64,000 nucleotides of DNA, taken from assembly GCF_001399755.1 (NCBI RefSeq), contig NZ_LJCP01000007.1, forward strand, positions 248,001 to 312,000. The letters are read 5' to 3'. The stretch is from Thiohalorhabdus denitrificans. GTDB lineage: Bacteria > Pseudomonadota > Gammaproteobacteria > Thiohalorhabdales > Thiohalorhabdaceae. Of this stretch, positions 22,044-31,368 are shown in pieces. The notes under the pieces were generated by a model, which did not search any database, was not told the DNA's origin, and was given only the letters and a program-made list of their open reading frames with translations. The translations under genes and the position numbers were made by a program. How positions within the stretch are numbered: the first letter of the stretch is position 1; every line of letters starts with the position of its first letter.

Positions 22044-24122
22044 ATGGAACCCCCCGACCTCAAGCAGCCGCGGCTCTACATCAATCGCCTGCTCTCTCTG
22101 CTCGCCTTCAACGCCCGGGTCCTGGAGCAGGCCAAGGACCCCGCCGTCCCCCTGCTGGAGCGGCTCAAATTCCTCTGCATCTCCTCCACCAACCTGGACG
22201 AGTTCTTCGAGATCCGGGTGGCGGGTCTCAAGCAGCGCATCGAGCTGGGGGTCACCCAGGTGGGCCCCGACAATCGAACGCCCACCGAAGTGATGGATGT
22301 CATCAGCGAGGAAGCCCACGCGCTGGTGGAGGAGCAGTACCGGGTCCTCAACGAGGATCTGGTGCCGGCGCTGGAGGCGGAGGGGGTTCGCTTCATCCGC
22401 CGCGGCGCCTGGAGCGAGGCGCAGCGGGGCTGGCTGCACCGTTACTTCCGGGAAGAGCTGCTGCCCATCCTGTCGCCCCTGGGCCTGGATCCGGCCCACC
22501 CCTTCCCGCGCATCCTCAACAAATCCCTGAACTTCATCGTCAGCCTCCAGGGCCGGGACGCCTTCGGCCGCAGCGGCGGGGTGGCGGTGGTGCAGGCGCC
22601 GCGGGCGCTGCCGCGCCTCATCCAGCTGCCGTCCGAGGAGACGGACAGCGGGCCCTACGACTTCGTCTTCCTCTCCTCCATCATCCACGCCTTCGTGGAC
22701 GAGCTGTTCCCCGGGATGACCGTCACTGGCTGCTACCAGTTCCGGGTCACCCGCAACTCCGACCTGTTCGTGGACGAAGAGGAGATCGACGATCTGCGCC
22801 GGGCCCTGGAAGGGGAGCTGCCCCAGCGCCGCTACGGGGCCGCCGTGCGCCTGGAGGTGGCGGACAACTGCCCTGACGACATGGCCGACTACCTCCTGGA
22901 GGAGTTCGGCCTCGGGCGGGAGGATTTTTTCCGGGTCAACGGGCCGGTCAACCTCAACCGCCTGCTGGCCATTCCGGACCTGGTGAACCGCCCCGACCTA
23001 AAGTACACGGGCTTCACCCCGGGCCTGCCCCCGGAGATCGCCCACCAGCCGGACCTGTTCGCCGTGCTCCGCGAGCAGGACGTGCTGCTCCATCACCCCT
23101 TCGAGTCCTTCACCCCGGTGGTGGACTTCCTCCGCCAGGCCGCGGCGGACCCCCACGTGCTGGCCATCAAACAGACCCTCTACCGCACCGGTCCGGAATC
23201 GGCGGTGGTGGACGCCCTGGTGCAGGCCGCCCGCGCCGGTAAGGAGGTGACGGTGGTGGTGGAGCTGCGCGCCCGTTTCGACGAGGAGGCCAACATCGCC
23301 CTGGCCAACCGCCTGCAGGAGGCGGGGGCGCACGTGGTCTACGGGGTGGTGGGGTACAAGACCCACGCCAAGCTGATCCTGGTGGTGCGGCGGGAAGGGG
23401 GCCGGCTGCGCCAGTACGTCCACCTAGGGACGGGCAATTACCATCCCCGCACCGCCCGCCTATACACGGACTACGGCCTGCTTACCACCGACCCCCGCAT
23501 CGGCGAGGACGTGCACAAGGTCTTCCTGCAGCTCACCAGCCTGGGCCGGGCCTCGGACCTGAACCACCTGCTGCAGGCGCCCTTCACCCTGCACGACGCC
23601 CTGCGCGACAAGATCAAACGCGAACGGAAGAACGCCGAGGCGGGTCGGCCGGCGCGCATCATCGCCAAGGTCAACTCGTTGGTGGAATCCCGGCTCATCC
23701 GCGACCTCTACCGGGCCTCCATGGCGGGGGTGCCCATCGACTTGGTGGTGCGCGGGATGTGCTGCCTGCGCCCCGGGGTGGAGGGGATCTCGGACAACAT
23801 CCGGGTGCGCTCGGTGGTGGGGCGGTTCCTGGAGCACACCCGCGTCTACTACTTCGAGAACGGCGGCAGCCCCGAGCTGTACGGCTCCAGCGCCGATTGG
23901 ATGGAGCGCAACTTCTTCCGCCGGGTGGAGGTGGCCTTCCCCATCCGCGACTCCCGGCTGCGGGCCCGCCTGCTCCGGGAGCTGGACGCCTACCTGCGGG
24001 ACAACACCCAGGCCTGGCTGCTCGGCAGCGACGGAGCCTACCACCGCGCGGAGCCGGGGGAGGGCGAGGCTCCCTTCTCCGCCCAGCAGGCCCTGCTGGA
24101 GGACCTTGCCGAGGAGCTTTAG
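22044..24122 (+). CDS. ppk1: Polyphosphate kinase 1
   Basis: 692 aa, normal length. Polymerises ATP gamma-phosphate into polyphosphate, reversibly, at the inner membrane. N domain starts LYINRLLSLLAFNARVLEQA with FLCISSTNLDEFFEIRVAGL (about 47-66). Catalytic PLD-like domains follow with KQTLYRTG, VVVELRARFDEEANI and the phosphorylated His441 in YKTHAKL, then YVHLGTGNYHP and the second His motif near LYGSSADWMERNF. Convergent with ppx, 6 nt between the stops. Confidence 0.97.
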   Translation: MEPPDLKQPRLYINRLLSLLAFNARVLEQAKDPAVPLLERLKFLCISSTNLDEFFEIRVAGLKQRIELGVTQVGPDNRTPTEVMDVISEEAHALVEEQYRVLNEDLVPALEAEGVRFIRRGAWSEAQRGWLHRYFREELLPILSPLGLDPAHPFPRILNKSLNFIVSLQGRDAFGRSGGVAVVQAPRALPRLIQLPSEETDSGPYDFVFLSSIIHAFVDELFPGMTVTGCYQFRVTRNSDLFVDEEEIDDLRRALEGELPQRRYGAAVRLEVADNCPDDMADYLLEEFGLGREDFFRVNGPVNLNRLLAIPDLVNRPDLKYTGFTPGLPPEIAHQPDLFAVLREQDVLLHHPFESFTPVVDFLRQAAADPHVLAIKQTLYRTGPESAVVDALVQAARAGKEVTVVVELRARFDEEANIALANRLQEAGAHVVYGVVGYKTHAKLILVVRREGGRLRQYVHLGTGNYHPRTARLYTDYGLLTTDPRIGEDVHKVFLQLTSLGRASDLNHLLQAPFTLHDALRDKIKRERKNAEAGRPARIIAKVNSLVESRLIRDLYRASMAGVPIDLVVRGMCCLRPGVEGISDNIRVRSVVGRFLEHTRVYYFENGGSPELYGSSADWMERNFFRRVEVAFPIRDSRLRARLLRELDAYLRDNTQAWLLGSDGAYHRAEPGEGEAPFSAQQALLEDLAEEL

Positions 24123-24128
24123 CGCCCT

Positions 24129-25631
24129 CTACTCAATCTGGAGCGAAAAGCCGGCGGCGGCCAGGAATGCCGCCTCCTGCTCCAGGTCGGCGCGGGTCAG
24201 CGGATGCTCCTCCAGCCAGCCAGCCGGGAAGCGGAGCCGCAACGTCCCCTTCCGGGCGTCCGCCCCGAGCTCGGGCAGGGGCAGGGGCCGCCGGTTGCGG
24301 TGGAGCACCGCGGCCAGGCGCAGGAGCACGGCCAGCTGGCGCGCCGGGCGGGCCCAGCGCTCCGGCAGGGCCTTGAAGGGTCCCCCGGGGAATTTCCGGC
24401 GGTGGGCGCGGATGAGGGCGGCCAGGAGATCCTGTTCCTCCCGGGTGAAGCCCAGGAGGTCGGCGTTGGCGGCCACGTAGGCGCCGTGCTTGTGGTAGCC
24501 GCCGTGGGCGATGTCCAGGCCGATCTCGTGCAGCCCGGCCGCCCAGCGCAGGTAGGGGCCGGCCCAGTCCGGATCCAGCTCCCAGCCCGGTCCGGCCCGC
24601 TCCAGGAGATGGGCGGCGGTGGCGGCCACCCGCTCCGCCTGGGCCGCGTCCACGTGGTAGCGCTCGGCGAGGGCCGCTACGCTGGTCTCGCGCACGTCCT
24701 CATGGCGGATGCGCCCCATCAGGTCGTGGAGCACCCCCTCCCGCAGGGCCCCCTCGGCGGCCCCCATGCGCTCGATGCCCAGCATCTCGAAGGTGGCCAG
24801 CAGGATGGCCACCCCGCTGGCGAAGACCGGGGCCCGGTTGGCGCCCAGGCCCTTGAGGTCCAGCTGGTCCGCATGGCCCGCCCGGATCAGGGCGTCACGG
24901 AGCCGCTCCAGCCCGTCCCGGGTGATCCCGCCCTCGCTCCAGCCCGCGGCGGTCAGGACCTTGGCGGCGGCGCGGATGGTCCCCGAGGCGCCCACCGCCT
25001 CGTCCCAGCCCAGCGCGCGGAAGGCCTCCCCCCAGGGCTCCAGCTCCTGACTGGCCGCCAGGAAGGCGCGCCGGAAGCGTTCGGCGGTGATGCGGCCGTC
25101 GGAGAAGTGCTGTTGCGTCAGGGAGACGCAGCCCGTGTACAGGCTTTCCATGCGGCGGGGTGTGTAGCCATCGCCCACGATCAGCTCGGTGGAGCCGCCC
25201 CCGATGTCCACCACCAGGCGGCGGTCCGTGGGGCCCACGGCCAAGCTGTGGGCCACGCCCAGGTAGATCAGGCGCGCCTCCTCCATGCCCGAGACGATCT
25301 CGATGGGATGGCCTAGGGCCTCCTCCGCCCGCTCCAGGAACGGGCCCGCGCGGCGGGCGCTGCGCAGGGTGTTGGTGCCCACGACGCGCACCCGGTCGGC
25401 GGGCAGCCCGCGCAGGCGCTGCCCGAAACGGGTCAGGCAGGCGAGGGCGTGCTCCTGGACCTCCGGGTCCAGGGTACGGTCCTCCCGCAGCCCGCCGGCG
25501 AGCCGCACCATCTCCTTGAGGCGGTCGAGGACCTTGAGCTCGCCAGGGCGGACCCGGGCGACGATGAGGTGGAAGCTGTTGGAGCCGAGGTCGACGGCGG
25601 CGACGGTCTGGGCGGTGGTTTCGGAGGCCAA
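24129..25631 (-). CDS. ppx: Exopolyphosphatase / guanosine pentaphosphatase
   Basis: 500 aa from a TTG at 25631 (GAGGGC upstream); residues before it are not protein-like and overlap sixA. ASKHA phosphatase: VAAVDLGSNSFHLIVARV near 10-27, TNTLRSARRAG, VVDIGGGSTELIVGDG near 140-155, and the C-terminal HD-like helical domain with LHEIGLDIAHGGYHKHGAY. It releases phosphate from polyphosphate ends and can hydrolyse pppGpp. Only 13 nt downstream of sixA, so one transcript; convergent to ppk1, forming a polyphosphate turnover unit. Confidence 0.95.
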   Translation of the reverse strand: MASETTAQTVAAVDLGSNSFHLIVARVRPGELKVLDRLKEMVRLAGGLREDRTLDPEVQEHALACLTRFGQRLRGLPADRVRVVGTNTLRSARRAGPFLERAEEALGHPIEIVSGMEEARLIYLGVAHSLAVGPTDRRLVVDIGGGSTELIVGDGYTPRRMESLYTGCVSLTQQHFSDGRITAERFRRAFLAASQELEPWGEAFRALGWDEAVGASGTIRAAAKVLTAAGWSEGGITRDGLERLRDALIRAGHADQLDLKGLGANRAPVFASGVAILLATFEMLGIERMGAAEGALREGVLHDLMGRIRHEDVRETSVAALAERYHVDAAQAERVAATAAHLLERAGPGWELDPDWAGPYLRWAAGLHEIGLDIAHGGYHKHGAYVAANADLLGFTREEQDLLAALIRAHRRKFPGGPFKALPERWARPARQLAVLLRLAAVLHRNRRPLPLPELGADARKGTLRLRFPAGWLEEHPLTRADLEQEAAFLAAAGFSLQIE

Positions 25632-25644
25632 GACGCCCTCGCGG

Positions 25645-26148
25645 TCAGGGGCTGCCGGCCAGGGCCCGGGCCTGGGCGGGGGTAAGGGCCCACTGGAGGG
25701 TGGCGGTGGCCGGCTCGGCGTTGTCCGGCAGGGAGAGCATGCAGGCACCGGCCTTGGGGAAGTGATGGAAGCTCCAGTCCACCCCCGCCAGCGCCAGCCC
25801 CACCAGATTGCCCAGGTCCGGCTCGTGGCCCACCAGGGCCACCACTTCGTTGGGCGGGGTCTGCCACAGCCAGCCCAGCTGGTCCCGGGGCCGCCGTCCG
25901 GAGGTCAGGGCGTCGGTGCGGATGAAGGCGGGGTCGTTGAAGACGCGGGCGACGGTCTCGGCCGTCTGCACCGCCCGCTGGGCTGGGCTGGAGGCCACCA
26001 GGTGCAGCTTGGGCACCTGGGTGCGCAGGCCTTGGGCGACGGACTCCACCTCCCGTTGTCCCTCGGGGGTCAGCTCGCGGCTCGCGTCCCGGCCGTCGGC
26101 GGCCACGTCCTCGGCGGCGCCGTGGCGGATGAGGAGGACGGATTTCAT
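25645..26148 (-). CDS. sixA: Histidine phosphatase SixA
   Basis: 167 aa. Histidine phosphatase branch 1: RHG at 8-10 supplies the phospho-accepting His9, followed by SPAQRAVQTAETV (second Arg) and VGHEPDLGNLVGLALAG (second His). Length fits SixA, which dephosphorylates phosphohistidine proteins such as ArcB or PTS components. Its place upstream of ppx suggests a role near phosphate or energy signalling. The start ATG has GGAGG upstream. Confidence 0.9.
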   Translation of the reverse strand: MKSVLLIRHGAAEDVAADGRDASRELTPEGQREVESVAQGLRTQVPKLHLVASSPAQRAVQTAETVARVFNDPAFIRTDALTSGRRPRDQLGWLWQTPPNEVVALVGHEPDLGNLVGLALAGVDWSFHHFPKAGACMLSLPDNAEPATATLQWALTPAQARALAGSP

Positions 26149-26251
26149 GGCGTCTCCTCCTGCGTGGGATGTTCCGGGTCCCTGCCGGCATTATGGGCAT
26201 CCTGGTGAGCCTTGGGAATGCCGGTAGGGGCCGGGTGGGCGGCGCCGGGGG

Positions 26252-27142
26252 TCAGGAGCGGACCTCGGAGCCGGTGAGCCGCTCCAGGACCCGGATCAGC
26301 GCCGCCATGTCCTCGTCGCCGTGGCCCAGGGCGCGGGCGGCGCTGACGGTCTCCCGGGTGGCCGCCGTCTGGGGCAGGGGCACGGCGGCCTTGCCGGCGG
26401 CCCCGGTCACCAGGTCGAGGTCCTTGGCCAACAGGTCCACGGGGAACTGCTTGGCGAAGTTTCCGGCGAGGATGTTGCCCCCCTTCATGCGGAACAGGGG
26501 AGCCCCCAGCGGCCCGCCGTCGATGGCCTCCAGCATCTGGTCCGGATCCAGCTCCAGGGCCCTCCCCAGGTTCAGCCCCTCGGCCAGGCTCTGCATGAGG
26601 TTGCCCAGCATCAGGTTGAGCACCAGCTTCATGTGGGTGCCCTGGGGAATGTCCCCACAGGGCACCACCGCCTTGCCCATGGCCTCCAGCACGGGGCGCA
26701 CGCGCTCCACGTCCTCGGCGAGCCCGCCCGCCAGCACCACCAGGTTGCCCTCTTCGGCGGGCTTGACCGTCCCCGACACCGGGGCGTCGATGAAGCGGCC
26801 CCCCATGGCGTGCACCGCCTCCGCCGCCTCCCGCGTGGCCTCTGGGGAGACGGTGCCCATGTTGACCACCGCCTTGCCCCGGCCGAGCCCGGCCAGCACT
26901 CCGGCGTCGCCATAGAGCACGGTGTCCAGCGCCTCGGAGCTGGTGACCATGATGACCACCACGTCCGATTCGGCGGTCAGGATCGCCGGGGTGCTGAAGA
27001 CGGTAACTCCCTCGTCGGCGAAGGGCCGGGTTTTGGCCGGGGTGCGGTTGAAGACCCCCAGCTCGTAGCCCCCGCCGTGAACGTTCCAGGCCATGGGAGT
27101 GCCCATGGCGCCCAACCCGATGAATCCCACTCGCTCCGCCAC
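26252..27142 (-). CDS. NAD(P)-dependent beta-hydroxyacid dehydrogenase (GLYR1/3-hydroxyisobutyrate DH type)
   Basis: 296 aa from a GTG at 27142 with AGGAGG before it; the longer open frame is discarded. Rossmann motif GFIGLGAMGTPMAWN (6-20), substrate motif DAPVSGTVKPAEEG (119-132), catalytic Lys172 in THMKLVLNL. NRT at 32-34 after the second strand suggests NADPH preference, as in glyoxylate/succinic semialdehyde reductases. Stands alone; divergent from the OmpA lipoprotein gene. Confidence 0.9.
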   Translation of the reverse strand: MAERVGFIGLGAMGTPMAWNVHGGGYELGVFNRTPAKTRPFADEGVTVFSTPAILTAESDVVVIMVTSSEALDTVLYGDAGVLAGLGRGKAVVNMGTVSPEATREAAEAVHAMGGRFIDAPVSGTVKPAEEGNLVVLAGGLAEDVERVRPVLEAMGKAVVPCGDIPQGTHMKLVLNLMLGNLMQSLAEGLNLGRALELDPDQMLEAIDGGPLGAPLFRMKGGNILAGNFAKQFPVDLLAKDLDLVTGAAGKAAVPLPQTAATRETVSAARALGHGDEDMAALIRVLERLTGSEVRS

Positions 27143-27284
27143 GGCTTCCTCCTGCGGGGAAGATTCCGCTTGTCGATTAGGGTATGGTAATGCGGCAACG
27201 GCCCCGTGGGCAGGGTGCGGGCACCCGGCCCCTCCCGCCACCTTCCGGGGCAAGGCCAAGAGATTGCATTTGGAGGAGCACCTG

Positions 27285-27947
27285 ATGCCGCGTAACCGTT
27301 CCCTTATCGCCGCGTGTGTGATGGCCAGTGTGGGGCTCGCTTCCTGCACCACCACCAACCCCTACACCGGCGAGGAGCAGACCAGCCAAGCCACCAAGGG
27401 CGCGGCCATCGGCGCGGCCACCGGGGCCGTGGCCGGCCTGATCACGGGCAACCACAGCGCCAAGCGGGCCGTGATCGGGGCCGGCATCGGCGCCCTGGCC
27501 GGCGGTGCGGTGGGCGGCTACATGGACCAGCAGGAGGCCGAGCTGCGTAAGGAGCTGCGTGGCACCGGGGTCAGCGTGACCCGCGAGGGGGATCAGCTGG
27601 TGCTCAACATGCCCGGCAACCTCACCTTCGAGCACGACAGCAGCAGCCTGAATGCCCAGTTCTTCGAGGTGCTGGGCAGCGTGGCCACGGTCCTCGAGGA
27701 ATACGAGAAGACCGTGATCCACGTGGCCGGATTCACCGACGCCACCGGGCCCGAAAGCTACAACCAGCGCCTTTCGGAGCGCCGCGCGGAGGCCGTGGCT
27801 TCCTACCTGCGTGGCCAGGGGGTCCTGGCGGAGCGCATCGTCACCCGTGGCTACGGCGAGAGCCACTTCGTGGCCTCCAACGCCACCCCCGAGGGGCGTT
27901 CCCAGAACCGTCGGGTGGAGCTGACCCTGGAGCCGGTGACCCGGTAG
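27285..27947 (+). CDS. OmpA-family lipoprotein with glycine zipper
   Basis: 220 aa from ATG 27285 (GGAGGAG upstream). Lipobox GLAS-C with Cys21. Residues about 39-82 are a glycine zipper (GAAIGAATGAVAGLITG, VIGAGIGALAGGAVGGYMD), then an OmpA-like peptidoglycan-binding domain: LTFEHDSSSLNA, VAGFTDATGPESYNQRLSERRAEAV, RIVTRGYGESHFVASN, RSQNRRVELTL. Probably tethers the outer membrane to peptidoglycan, like YiaD. A GC hairpin follows the stop. Confidence 0.93.
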   Translation: MPRNRSLIAACVMASVGLASCTTTNPYTGEEQTSQATKGAAIGAATGAVAGLITGNHSAKRAVIGAGIGALAGGAVGGYMDQQEAELRKELRGTGVSVTREGDQLVLNMPGNLTFEHDSSSLNAQFFEVLGSVATVLEEYEKTVIHVAGFTDATGPESYNQRLSERRAEAVASYLRGQGVLAERIVTRGYGESHFVASNATPEGRSQNRRVELTLEPVTR

Positions 27948-28046
27948 GCCCGGACGCGCCGCAGGGCGGCCCGACGGCGCCCCGCCCCGGTCCCCGCAAG
28001 GGGAAGGGCGGGGCGTCGTAGCGTCGGGGGTCCGGGTTCCGGGGCT

Positions 28047-29216
28047 TCAGGGGACGAGGAAACGCCGTAGCCGGTCCACGCCCTCGGCGAGCCGGTCCAG
28101 GCCGGTGGTGTAGGCGAAGCGGACGTGCTCGGCGGCGCGGTGGGCACCGAAGTCGATGCCGGGCGTGATGGCCACGCCCGCCTCCTCCAGCACCCGCCGG
28201 GCGAAGGCGAAGCTGTCGTCGGTGAAGGGGCTGCAGTCGGCGTACAGGTAGAAGGCGCCGCGCGGCGCGCCGGGAAGGCGGAAGCCCAGGTCGCGCAGGG
28301 CCGGCAGCAGGAAGTCCCGGCGCTCCCGGAACGCGGCCCGCCGCTCCTCCAGGATGGCCTCGGTCTCTCCGGAGAAGGCCGCCAGCGCCGCGTGCTGGGC
28401 GGGAGCGGAAGGGGAGAGGAAGATGTTGCCCGCCAGCTTGTCCAGGGCCTCCACGTAGGCCTCCGGCGCCACGATCCAGCCCAGGCGCCAGCCGGTCATG
28501 CCGAAGTACTTGGAGAAGCTGTTGATGACGAAGGCCTCCTCGGTCACCGAAAGGGCCGTGGGGGCCTCTCCGCCGTAGACCAGACCGTGGTAGATCTCGT
28601 CCACCACCAGCACCCCGCCGCGCTCCCGGGCGGCGCCGTTCAGGGCCTGCAGCTGCTCCCGCTCCACCACCGTGCCCGTGGGGTTGGCGGGGGAGCCCAC
28701 CATGGCCGCCACGGTGCGCTCGTCCCAGGCCCCCTCCAGGTGGCCCGCCTCCAGCTGGTAGTCCGTCTCCGGGCCCACCGGGATGGCCCGGCCCTCCCCC
28801 TCGAACAGGCGCACGAAATGGCGGTTGCAGGGGTAGCCGGGATCGGGGAGCAGAACCCGGTCGCCGGGGTTCAACAGCACCCCCATCACCAGCTGCAGGG
28901 CCCCCGAGGCGCCGGGGGTGACGACGATCCGCGCCGGGTCCACCGTCACCCCGTAGCGGCGCTCGTAGAACCCGGCGATGGCCTCGCGCAGGGCGGGCAG
29001 GCCCGTGGCGGGGGTGTAGCCGGTATGGCCGTCGGCGAGGGCCTGCCGCCCGGCCCGGAGCACCGGCTCCGGGGTGGGGAAGTCCGGCTCGCCCACCTCC
29101 ATGTGGACCACGTCGCTTCCGGCCGCCTCCATGGCCCGGGCGCGGGCCAGGAGGTCCATGACGTGGAAGGGGGCGATGTCGCCCATGCGCGCGGCGTGGG
29201 GAAAAGGCTTGCTCAT
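28047..29216 (-). CDS. Class I/II pyridoxal-phosphate aminotransferase
   Basis: 389 aa from ATG 29216. Fold type I: GYTPATGLPALREAI near 67-80, PGASGALQL, NPTG near 178-181, D206 and Y209 in VVDEIYHG, PLP Lys236 in SFSKYFGMTGWRLGW, and the distal Arg near HVRFAYTTG. Similar to broad-specificity aspartate/alanine/methionine aminotransferases; the exact substrate cannot be told. Isolated gene. Confidence 0.92.
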   Translation of the reverse strand: MSKPFPHAARMGDIAPFHVMDLLARARAMEAAGSDVVHMEVGEPDFPTPEPVLRAGRQALADGHTGYTPATGLPALREAIAGFYERRYGVTVDPARIVVTPGASGALQLVMGVLLNPGDRVLLPDPGYPCNRHFVRLFEGEGRAIPVGPETDYQLEAGHLEGAWDERTVAAMVGSPANPTGTVVEREQLQALNGAARERGGVLVVDEIYHGLVYGGEAPTALSVTEEAFVINSFSKYFGMTGWRLGWIVAPEAYVEALDKLAGNIFLSPSAPAQHAALAAFSGETEAILEERRAAFRERRDFLLPALRDLGFRLPGAPRGAFYLYADCSPFTDDSFAFARRVLEEAGVAITPGIDFGAHRAAEHVRFAYTTGLDRLAEGVDRLRRFLVP

Positions 29217-29374
29217 GGTGCGCAAGGGTAGCATGGCGATCCCGCCGAGGGGGCGGGGGCCGGCGGTGCCGCGATAGGGGCCTCCCGCATGGCCAGCCAC
29301 CGGAAAAAGGGCCAGAAATGGGGGAAGTCAGCGTGGTGATGCCTCCGGGCCCACTTGGAAAAGGAGCGTCTGCG

Positions 29375-29512
29375 ATGCCCAGCGAGAAGCCTGCCCGTTT
29401 CCTTGCCCTGCTCTTTGCCCTGGTTCTCGGCCTGACGGCGTGCGAGGGCGAGGGCCCGGCCGAAGAGGCCGGAGAAGACGTGGATGAGGCGACCGAGGAG
29501 GCCACCGAATAA
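29375..29512 (+). CDS. Very small lipoprotein
   Basis: 45 aa from ATG 29375 (GGAG upstream). Signal peptide with lipobox LTA-C (Cys23), then an acidic Glu/Ala-rich tail (EGEGPAEEAGEDVDEATEE). Size and design recall entericidin-like lipoproteins, but without sequence similarity. Followed by a second lipoprotein gene at 29631. Confidence 0.7.
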   Translation: MPSEKPARFLALLFALVLGLTACEGEGPAEEAGEDVDEATEEATE

Positions 29513-29630
29513 CGGCAAGGCCGTGGGTTGCGGAGGGGCCCGCTCCCTCCGGGGGCGTCCCGGAGGGGAGGGAGTACTGCCCTTCGCCTAAGCCTGCGGT
29601 CCGTCCGGATCTCCCAATAAGGAGCTTGTG

Positions 29631-29867
29631 ATGAAGACGTCGAGCTCGTCCCTATGGTTTTCCCTCCTGTTCGTCCTGTTCATCGCCATGACCGCCTGCG
29701 ACGGCGGCGGCGAGCAGGACCAGGGTGACCAAACGCAACAGGATGGCATGCAGGACGGCATGCAGAATGGCCAGGATCAGCAGGACATGGAGAATGGCCA
29801 GGACCAGCAGGATCAGGATATGGAGAATGGCCAGGATCAGCAGGATCAAGGGGGCGGCGGCATGTAG
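29631..29867 (+). CDS. Small Gln/Asp-rich repeat lipoprotein
   Basis: 78 aa, ATG at 29631 after AAGGAG. Lipobox MTA-C (Cys23); mature tail almost entirely Gln, Asp, Gly, Asn, Met with tandem NGQDQQD units at 46-52, 55-61 and 66-72. Likely unfolded and surface-near, perhaps periplasmic. The DNA repeats make length variation by slippage plausible. No family recognised. Confidence 0.7.
   Translation: MKTSSSSLWFSLLFVLFIAMTACDGGGEQDQGDQTQQDGMQDGMQNGQDQQDMENGQDQQDQDMENGQDQQDQGGGGM
29767..29850 (+). repeat. Imperfect tandem repeat inside the lipoprotein gene
   Basis: Three copies of an about 27-33 nt unit beginning AATGGCCAGGA-CAGCAGGA, encoding NGQDQQD plus DME or DQDME. Confidence 0.8.
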
Positions 29868-30055
29868 CCGGTGACCGCTGGCCGTCCGCCCCGGTCCGTG
29901 GTGGCCGGGACGGATCGCCCTTCCTTCCCGGCGTGCCGTGAACGGTCCGCGGCCTGCCGGGGATGGCCCCATGGTGGGCCCCTCCGCTTCCGACGGCTTG
30001 TCCCCTCACCGCTTCCCCCGCAGGATGTTCCTGTCCGAATGGGGGAGGTGGAGGC

Positions 30056-31351
30056 ATGTCCGAGCTGATCGCCGAGCTCGCCGAGGCCGTACACGCGGCC
30101 GGCGGCCGGGCCCTGGAAGCGGGCGGCGCGGTGCGCGACCGGCTCCTCGGCCGGTCCGCCCGGGACGTGGACCTCGAGGTCTATGGCCTGGAGCCCCCCG
30201 ACCTGGAGTCCGTGATCGCCCGCTTCGGCCGCGTGCGCCGAGTGGGGGCGCGGCTGGGAGTCTACGTGCTGCGCGGCGTGGAGATCGCCCTCCCGCAGGG
30301 GCCGGGCGGCGTGGAGGATCCCCACCTTTCCCCGGAGCAGGCCACCCGGCGCCGCGACCTCACCATCAACGCCCTTCTCCGCGATCCCCGCACCGGGGAA
30401 ATCCTGGATTTCCACAACGGCCGGACGGACCTCCGGCGCGGCGTGCTGCGCCACGTGGACCCCGACACCTTCGGCGAGGATCCCCTGCGCCTATTGCGGG
30501 TGGTGCGGCTGCACGCCGAGCTGGGGCTCCGCATCCACCCCCGAACCGCGGCCCTGTGCCGGCGGCTCGCCCTGGGCGGGGTGGCCTGGGAGCGCATCGG
30601 CCAGGAGCTGGAGCGGTGGCTGCTGGGCGCCCGGCATCCCGGCAGGGGGCTGGACGCCCTGATCTATACCGGGGCCGAGCGCCATTTCCCCCATCTGGTC
30701 CGGCTTCTGGGCTGCCCGGACGCGGCGGTGGACAGCGCCTGGGGGCGGACCCGGGCCGCCCTGGAGGCCGCCGCCGGGGAACGGGTGGGGGAGCGGGAGC
30801 GCGACTGGCCGCTCATGCTGGGGGCCCTGCTCGCCGGGACCGGCCGGCCGGATGCGAGCCTACGCCGGGGCGGTCGGCTACAGGTCCCCGGGCACGCCGC
30901 CGTGGCGGCGGCGCGTGTCCCCCTGTTCCTGCACGGCGTGGACCGCAACCGCCACCGCACCCGCGCCGTGGCCGCCTTGGTACGGGAGCAGGAGACCATC
31001 GCCCGGCTGGCCGCGGAGGAGGCCGGTGCCCCCGCCTACCGGCGGCTGGCGGCACGGGTGGACAGCGATCTCCTGCTGCGCCTGAGCCGGGCCCTGCACC
31101 GGGCGGAGCACGGTCCGGCGGCCGGCTTCCCCGCCGGCGAGCGCGCCCGGGAACGGTGGGTGGCGGAGGACCTGCTGGGTAAGGCGCCGCAGCCGATATT
31201 GCAGGGCCGCGACCTGGCGGAACTGGGGGTCGAGCCGGGCCCGGCCATGGGCGAGTGGCTGAAAGCGGGCTTCCAGGCGCAGCTGAGCGGGGCGTTCAGC
31301 GACCGCGAGGGGGGCCTAGCGTGGATGCGGGAGCGGTTGGAAGACGAATGA
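30056..31351 (+). CDS. Class II nucleotidyltransferase (tRNA CCA-adding / poly(A) polymerase family)
   Basis: 431 aa from ATG 30056 (GGGGGAGGTGGAGG upstream). Head motif GGAVRD (23-28), catalytic Asp pair D37 and D39 in RDVDLEVYG, RRDLTINALL and the DPLRLLRVVRLHAEL neck motif. The body lacks an evident HD domain, and the length lies between short CCA enzymes and poly(A) polymerases, so adding CCA to tRNA is likely but not certain. Follows the two lipoprotein genes by chance, convergent with gmhA. Confidence 0.85.
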   Translation: MSELIAELAEAVHAAGGRALEAGGAVRDRLLGRSARDVDLEVYGLEPPDLESVIARFGRVRRVGARLGVYVLRGVEIALPQGPGGVEDPHLSPEQATRRRDLTINALLRDPRTGEILDFHNGRTDLRRGVLRHVDPDTFGEDPLRLLRVVRLHAELGLRIHPRTAALCRRLALGGVAWERIGQELERWLLGARHPGRGLDALIYTGAERHFPHLVRLLGCPDAAVDSAWGRTRAALEAAAGERVGERERDWPLMLGALLAGTGRPDASLRRGGRLQVPGHAAVAAARVPLFLHGVDRNRHRTRAVAALVREQETIARLAAEEAGAPAYRRLAARVDSDLLLRLSRALHRAEHGPAAGFPAGERARERWVAEDLLGKAPQPILQGRDLAELGVEPGPAMGEWLKAGFQAQLSGAFSDREGGLAWMRERLEDE

Positions 31352-31368
31352 AACCCCCGACTAGAAAG

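Noticed and set aside
29767-29850. Tandem repeats considered as a CRISPR array
   Set aside because: Units are directly adjacent without spacers and are translated in frame as NGQDQQD repeats.
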